64,000 nt of DNA. It comes from Streptomyces sp. YS415. GTDB lineage: Bacteria > Actinomycetota > Actinomycetes > Streptomycetales > Streptomycetaceae. The notes beneath the pieces were generated by a model that made no database searches, was not told the origin of the DNA, and saw nothing but the letters and a program-made list of their open reading frames with translations. Positions within the stretch are counted from its first letter, which is position 1. Every line of letters starts with the position of its first letter. A program made the position numbers and the translations under genes. The stretch spans positions 16,010 through 80,009 of the forward strand of contig NZ_JAMJFL010000033.1 of assembly GCF_023544665.1 (NCBI RefSeq). Reading direction: 5' to 3'. Positions 61,656 through 64,000 of this stretch are shown piece by piece.

Positions 61656-61676
61656 CTGCGGGGAGTTGAGCGGGCG

Positions 61677-62456
61677 TCAGTCCGCGGCCGGGATCCGGTA
61701 CTCGAAAACGAACTGGTCAGCAGCCATGAGCGTGTCGCAGACCTCGACCACGAGCCCGGCCGTCGTACGGGCCTCCCGGATGAGGTGAACCACCGGCGCA
61801 CCAGGACTGAGCGCCAACTCGGTGGCTTCCGCCTTGGACGCCGGCCGAGCTTGCAGCGTCTCGACGAACTCAGCGAACTCATGCCCGTGGTCTTCGAGTC
61901 GGGCGTAGATGCCACCGCCGCCGGGGTTCTCGGCGAACAGCTCCGGGATGTCCTTCACGACGTCCCACGGGAGGTAGGAGGAGGCGGTCTCGACCGGAGT
62001 GCCGTTACGGAAGTAGAGCCGCCGCCGGACGAGCACCTGAGTGCCGACGGGAACGCCGAGCCGCCGCGCGACATCCTCGGGAGCCTCCATGGGCCCGATG
62101 TAGAGGACGCTCACCTTGGCCGTTGCACCGGACTGTGCGGACTCGGCGAGGTACGCGGCCTTGCCGCCCTGCCTGAGCGAGCGCCGGAAGCGGTCGGAGG
62201 AACGGTGCCGTACCGGCGGCCGGTCCTTCACGATGGAGCCCTTGCCATGCCGGGTCTCGACAAGCCCACTCGCCCGCACCTCGACCATGGCCTTACGAAT
62301 CGTGCCGCCAGACACGCCGTAGCGATCAACCAGCTCCGACTCGCTCGGCACCATGTCACCGGGCTTGAGCACACCAGCCCGGATCTGCCGCACGATCTCA
62401 TCGGCGATCTGCACGTACCGAGGCCCGGACCTGCCCCCCTCTACCGCAGTTCCCAT
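61677..62456 (-). CDS. GntR-family repressor (KorSA-like)
   Basis: The 259-residue regulator has an N-terminal winged HTH (YVQIADEIVRQIRAGVLKPG, then VPSESELVDRYGVSGGTIRK) and a HutC/UTRA effector domain (~90-259). In pSAM2 KorSA is a GntR-type repressor that keeps transfer and replication genes silent and represses itself. ATG at 62456 has GAAGGG close by. It is divergent from the Nudix gene, with the shared 20-bp element between the two. Confidence 0.9.
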   Translation of the reverse strand: MGTAVEGGRSGPRYVQIADEIVRQIRAGVLKPGDMVPSESELVDRYGVSGGTIRKAMVEVRASGLVETRHGKGSIVKDRPPVRHRSSDRFRRSLRQGGKAAYLAESAQSGATAKVSVLYIGPMEAPEDVARRLGVPVGTQVLVRRRLYFRNGTPVETASSYLPWDVVKDIPELFAENPGGGGIYARLEDHGHEFAEFVETLQARPASKAEATELALSPGAPVVHLIREARTTAGLVVEVCDTLMAADQFVFEYRIPAAD

Positions 62457-62477
62457 AGCCCTTCCCCGCCTCCTATG

Positions 62478-62497
62478 CTCCTGTACATGAGTCAACC
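62478..62497 (-). promoter_or_regulatory. Shared promoter/operator element, copy 2 (GntR and Nudix genes)
   Basis: The minus strand reads GGTTGACTCATGTACAGGAG, 18/20 identical to 61610-61629, with TTGACT as a -35 for the GntR gene. It covers the Nudix start codon at 62487, so binding there could block both genes. Confidence 0.6.
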
Positions 62498-62939
62498 ACA
62501 GGAAGCGACGTCGCCACCCCGGCACTCCGTATCCGTAGCCGGAGTAGTGGTGCGCGAAGACGGACGCCTCCTGGCGATCCGCCGAGCCGACAACGGCACG
62601 TGGGAGCTCCCCGGCGGCGTACTCGAACTCCACGAGACCCCAGAGGCCGGCGTAGCCCGCGAAGTCTGGGAAGAGACAGGCATCCACGTCGAGGTCGACC
62701 AACTCACCGGGGTCTACAAGAACACCACCCGCGGCATCGTCGCCCTGGTCTTCCGCTGCAAGCCTTCCGGCGGCACCGAGCGCACCTCAAGCGAGTCAAC
62801 AGCCGTCTCCTGGCTCACACCTGCCGAGGTCAGCGACCGCATGTCCGAGGTCTACGCGATCAGACTCCTGGACGCCATCGACGGCAACGGCCCACACGTA
62901 CGAAGCCACGACGGCAAGCACCTGATCCCAGCGGGATAA
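62487..62939 (+). CDS. Nudix hydrolase (Pif-like immunity factor)
   Basis: The 150-residue protein has a complete Nudix box (GX5EX7REVXEEXGI, about residues 41-63) within a standard fold starting HSVSVAGVVVREDGRLLAI. In pSAM2 the Nudix protein Pif blocks redundant transfer between cells already carrying the element; position beside korSA supports the same role. ATG at 62487 lies inside an operator-like element and has no clear ribosome-binding site. Confidence 0.88.
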   Translation: MSQPQEATSPPRHSVSVAGVVVREDGRLLAIRRADNGTWELPGGVLELHETPEAGVAREVWEETGIHVEVDQLTGVYKNTTRGIVALVFRCKPSGGTERTSSESTAVSWLTPAEVSDRMSEVYAIRLLDAIDGNGPHVRSHDGKHLIPAG

Positions 62940-62960
62940 GACTTTCCCTACTTCATCAAG

Positions 62961-63058
62961 GCGGCCCGCCTACGGCGGTCCGCGCGCTGAGTGGCCGGGG
63001 GCCGCCGCCGCTCCCTGTCTCCGCCACCGCTGCGCCGGCCCCCGGCCACTCAGCGCGC
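62961..63058. repeat. Two adjacent inverted repeats, the second with perfect 23-bp arms
   Basis: A first hairpin, GCGGCCCGCC (62961-62970) with GGCGGTCCGC (62974-62983), has one mismatch and a 3-base loop. A second has perfect 23-bp arms at 62982-63004 and 63036-63058 with a 31-base GC-rich spacer. Extended hairpins of this size in an AICE suggest a single-strand origin, a transfer locus or a strong terminator. Confidence 0.85.
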
Positions 63059-63695
63059 AGCACCGCAAAGGCAGATAGCCAGGTTAGGACGCAGCTCGAC
63101 CAGCCCAAGCACCAGGACTAGGCCGAGCAGGCACGACTCCGCCGCGCGGAGGGCCGCCGTGTCGCAATCGGGCAACGTAACTGATGCCAGTACGGGGTTG
63201 CTGGAGACACACGTGACGGGTACTCGTTCGGCGCACTCGCCGTCGTGGCTGACTTTCGGTGGTGCAGGTCAGAACTGCGCTTCAAACGACTGGATTTCAA
63301 CCGCCCTCCTATCTAACTCAACGACACCGACTGGGGTTGCAGTTGCGCCCGAATCCGAGCACGTCTACCGCCCCGATACCATCGACACCGGGGCTCTGAT
63401 CAGGGCTTCCGCGACCGGACCACCCAGGATTCTGAACTCCTTTCGCTGCAAGTTGACGAGATGCCCTGAGGGCGGCTTGCGCTCAAGCTCCATGCGGAAC
63501 AATCCCGGACGTGACAGGGGGTTCGTCGAAATCCCAGTTTGGGCAACTGGGGTGATTTATTCCGCCTTCAGCTTCTAGCCTGGACAAATGGTTCACTCGC
63601 CCCCTCCTAGGCTCGGTTGCATTCACCGTCATTGCCTGCTGTTCTCCGCCCGATCTGATGCGGTTGGGGACCGTGATCCCTTCAACGGGGATGAT
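63059..63695. other. Lower-GC cargo region without a confident gene
   Basis: GC content and third-position bias drop here compared with the rest of the window. A 139-codon + strand frame (63159-63578, GTG behind GGAGGG, beginning VSQSGNVTDASTGLL) is open but has ordinary-looking, unbiased codons and no recognised motif. On the minus strand, short frames overlap it (63365-63493 and 63483-63596). The stretch may be a decayed gene or several small genes. Confidence 0.5.
63483..63596 (-). CDS. Possible small peptide gene (37 aa) downstream of the HEAT protein
   Basis: A GTG at 63596 with a perfect AGGAGG six bases upstream opens a 37-residue frame (VNHLSRLEAEGGINHPSC, then PNWDFDEPPVTSG) on the same strand as the HEAT-repeat gene. 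A second small frame (63365-63493) starts with ATG over its end. There is no homology to known families; only the ribosome-binding site supports it. Confidence 0.3.
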   Translation of the reverse strand: MNHLSRLEAEGGINHPSCPNWDFDEPPVTSGIVPHGA

Positions 63696-64000
63696 CTAGG
63701 CCAGTCCGAGGGAAAGGGAATTGAGGAGCCTATTGGCTGTAGTGCGAACTTCTCCGTCTGGATCGCGATCAACTCGATCGCGTAGAAGCGGTTCGACAGC
63801 CGGATGCGTCGGCCAGCCATAGCCGAGTGCTTGGATAACTGCGATACGGACGGAGGCATCTTCTTGGTCGGCTAGGTGTGCCAGGAAGGGAACGGCATCC
63901 GTTGGATCCGGTGTGATGACGGCGAACCATTGAACTGCGCTTTGCCGCAGGGCGGCATCGGGGTCGTTGGTGGCGCGGTCACGCAGGACAGCGGCCGTCT
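63696..64000 (-). CDS. HEAT-repeat protein, N-terminus outside window
   Basis: A frame open to the right edge encodes the last ~100 residues of a protein of HEAT-like helical pairs: DPDAALRQSAVQWFAVITPD, AVPFLAHLADQEDASVRIAV and PDGEVRTTANRLLNSL. HEAT repeats are protein-binding scaffolds. As accessory cargo of the element it could be part of a larger regulator or defence protein, but only this fragment is visible. Its codons are less GC-rich than the chromosome. Confidence 0.75.
   Translation of the reverse strand, partial: TAAVLRDRATNDPDAALRQSAVQWFAVITPDPTDAVPFLAHLADQEDASVRIAVIQALGYGWPTHPAVEPLLRDRVDRDPDGEVRTTANRLLNSLSLGLA

Larger units (their letters stand above)
54885..64000. mobile_element. 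pSAM2-type actinomycete integrative and conjugative element (AICE) integrated at tRNA-Arg
   Basis: The order int-xis-repSA-spread genes-traSA-regulator-GntR-Nudix is the classical AICE plan: excision by Int/Xis, rolling-circle replication by RepSA and transfer of double-stranded DNA by an FtsK-like pump. The left boundary should lie in the 3' half of the tRNA (attL); the coordinate given is approximate. A second copy of the tRNA 3' sequence is not found to 64000, so attR and some cargo are outside the window. Confidence 0.9.

Noticed and set aside
63159..63420. Decayed DUF397-like gene on the minus strand
   Set aside because: A segment (SHDGECAERVPV) faintly recalls DUF397, but two in-frame stops and a weak match make the call unsafe.
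62940..64000. Right attachment site of the AICE
   Set aside because: I looked for a second copy of the tRNA 3' end (GCAGGTTCGAGTCCTGCC) up to the window end and found none.

Overview
The window is high-GC actinobacterial DNA with the codon bias, GTG/TTG starts and 4-bp ATGA/GTGA gene overlaps of Streptomyces. Gene order (asd, pepN, malQ, a csnR-K type chitosan-oligosaccharide operon, a PknG locus, ettA, ssbB) looks like the conserved Streptomyces chromosome core. The last 9 kb is an integrated conjugative element at a tRNA-Arg gene.

Layout. 0-4 kb: 3' part of a large secreted subtilase, then a leftward ECF sigma factor with a membrane partner. 4.2-10.7 kb: TerD-like multidomain protein, aspartate-semialdehyde dehydrogenase, DUF1203 protein, aminopeptidase N. 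10.7-17.3 kb: LysR, two EamA exporters, a divergent MarR with a perfect palindromic operator, then a flavin monooxygenase and a divergent TetR separated by a six-copy operator array. 17-24.4 kb: MalQ preceded by a small protein of tandem 12-residue repeats, then an ECF sigma/zinc-finger anti-sigma/ABC operon. 24.5-33.2 kb: HNH protein, MscS channel and the six-gene csn operon (ROK repressor, binding protein, two permeases, GH4 hydrolase, sugar kinase).

33.4-44.0 kb: seven co-directional genes forming the most interesting chromosomal system. They are a four-TM GlnX-like sensor, a GlnH-like periplasmic amino-acid-binding protein, an unrecognised helical protein, a PknG-like Ser/Thr kinase, a PP2C phosphatase, a VWA protein and an FHA protein. 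This extends the mycobacterial GlnH-GlnX-PknG sensing module with an eraser and a phosphothreonine reader. Kinase, phosphatase and FHA protein all carry zinc-ribbon Cys motifs.

44-54.5 kb: PCMT-like methyltransferase, group II truncated haemoglobin, acyl-CoA thioesterase, EttA, a thioester-domain cell-wall protein, SsbB and a pair of dynamin-like GTPases.

54.85-64 kb: a pSAM2-type actinomycete integrative and conjugative element (AICE) next to tRNA-Arg(UCU): int, xis, repSA, spread genes, an FtsK-like traSA, a SCO3933-type regulator, a GntR (KorSA-like) repressor and a Nudix gene (Pif-like). Beyond these lie a large paired inverted repeat and lower-GC cargo that includes a HEAT-repeat protein cut by the window end. 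The right attachment site is not in the window. All calls were made by reading the sequence; no database search was run.
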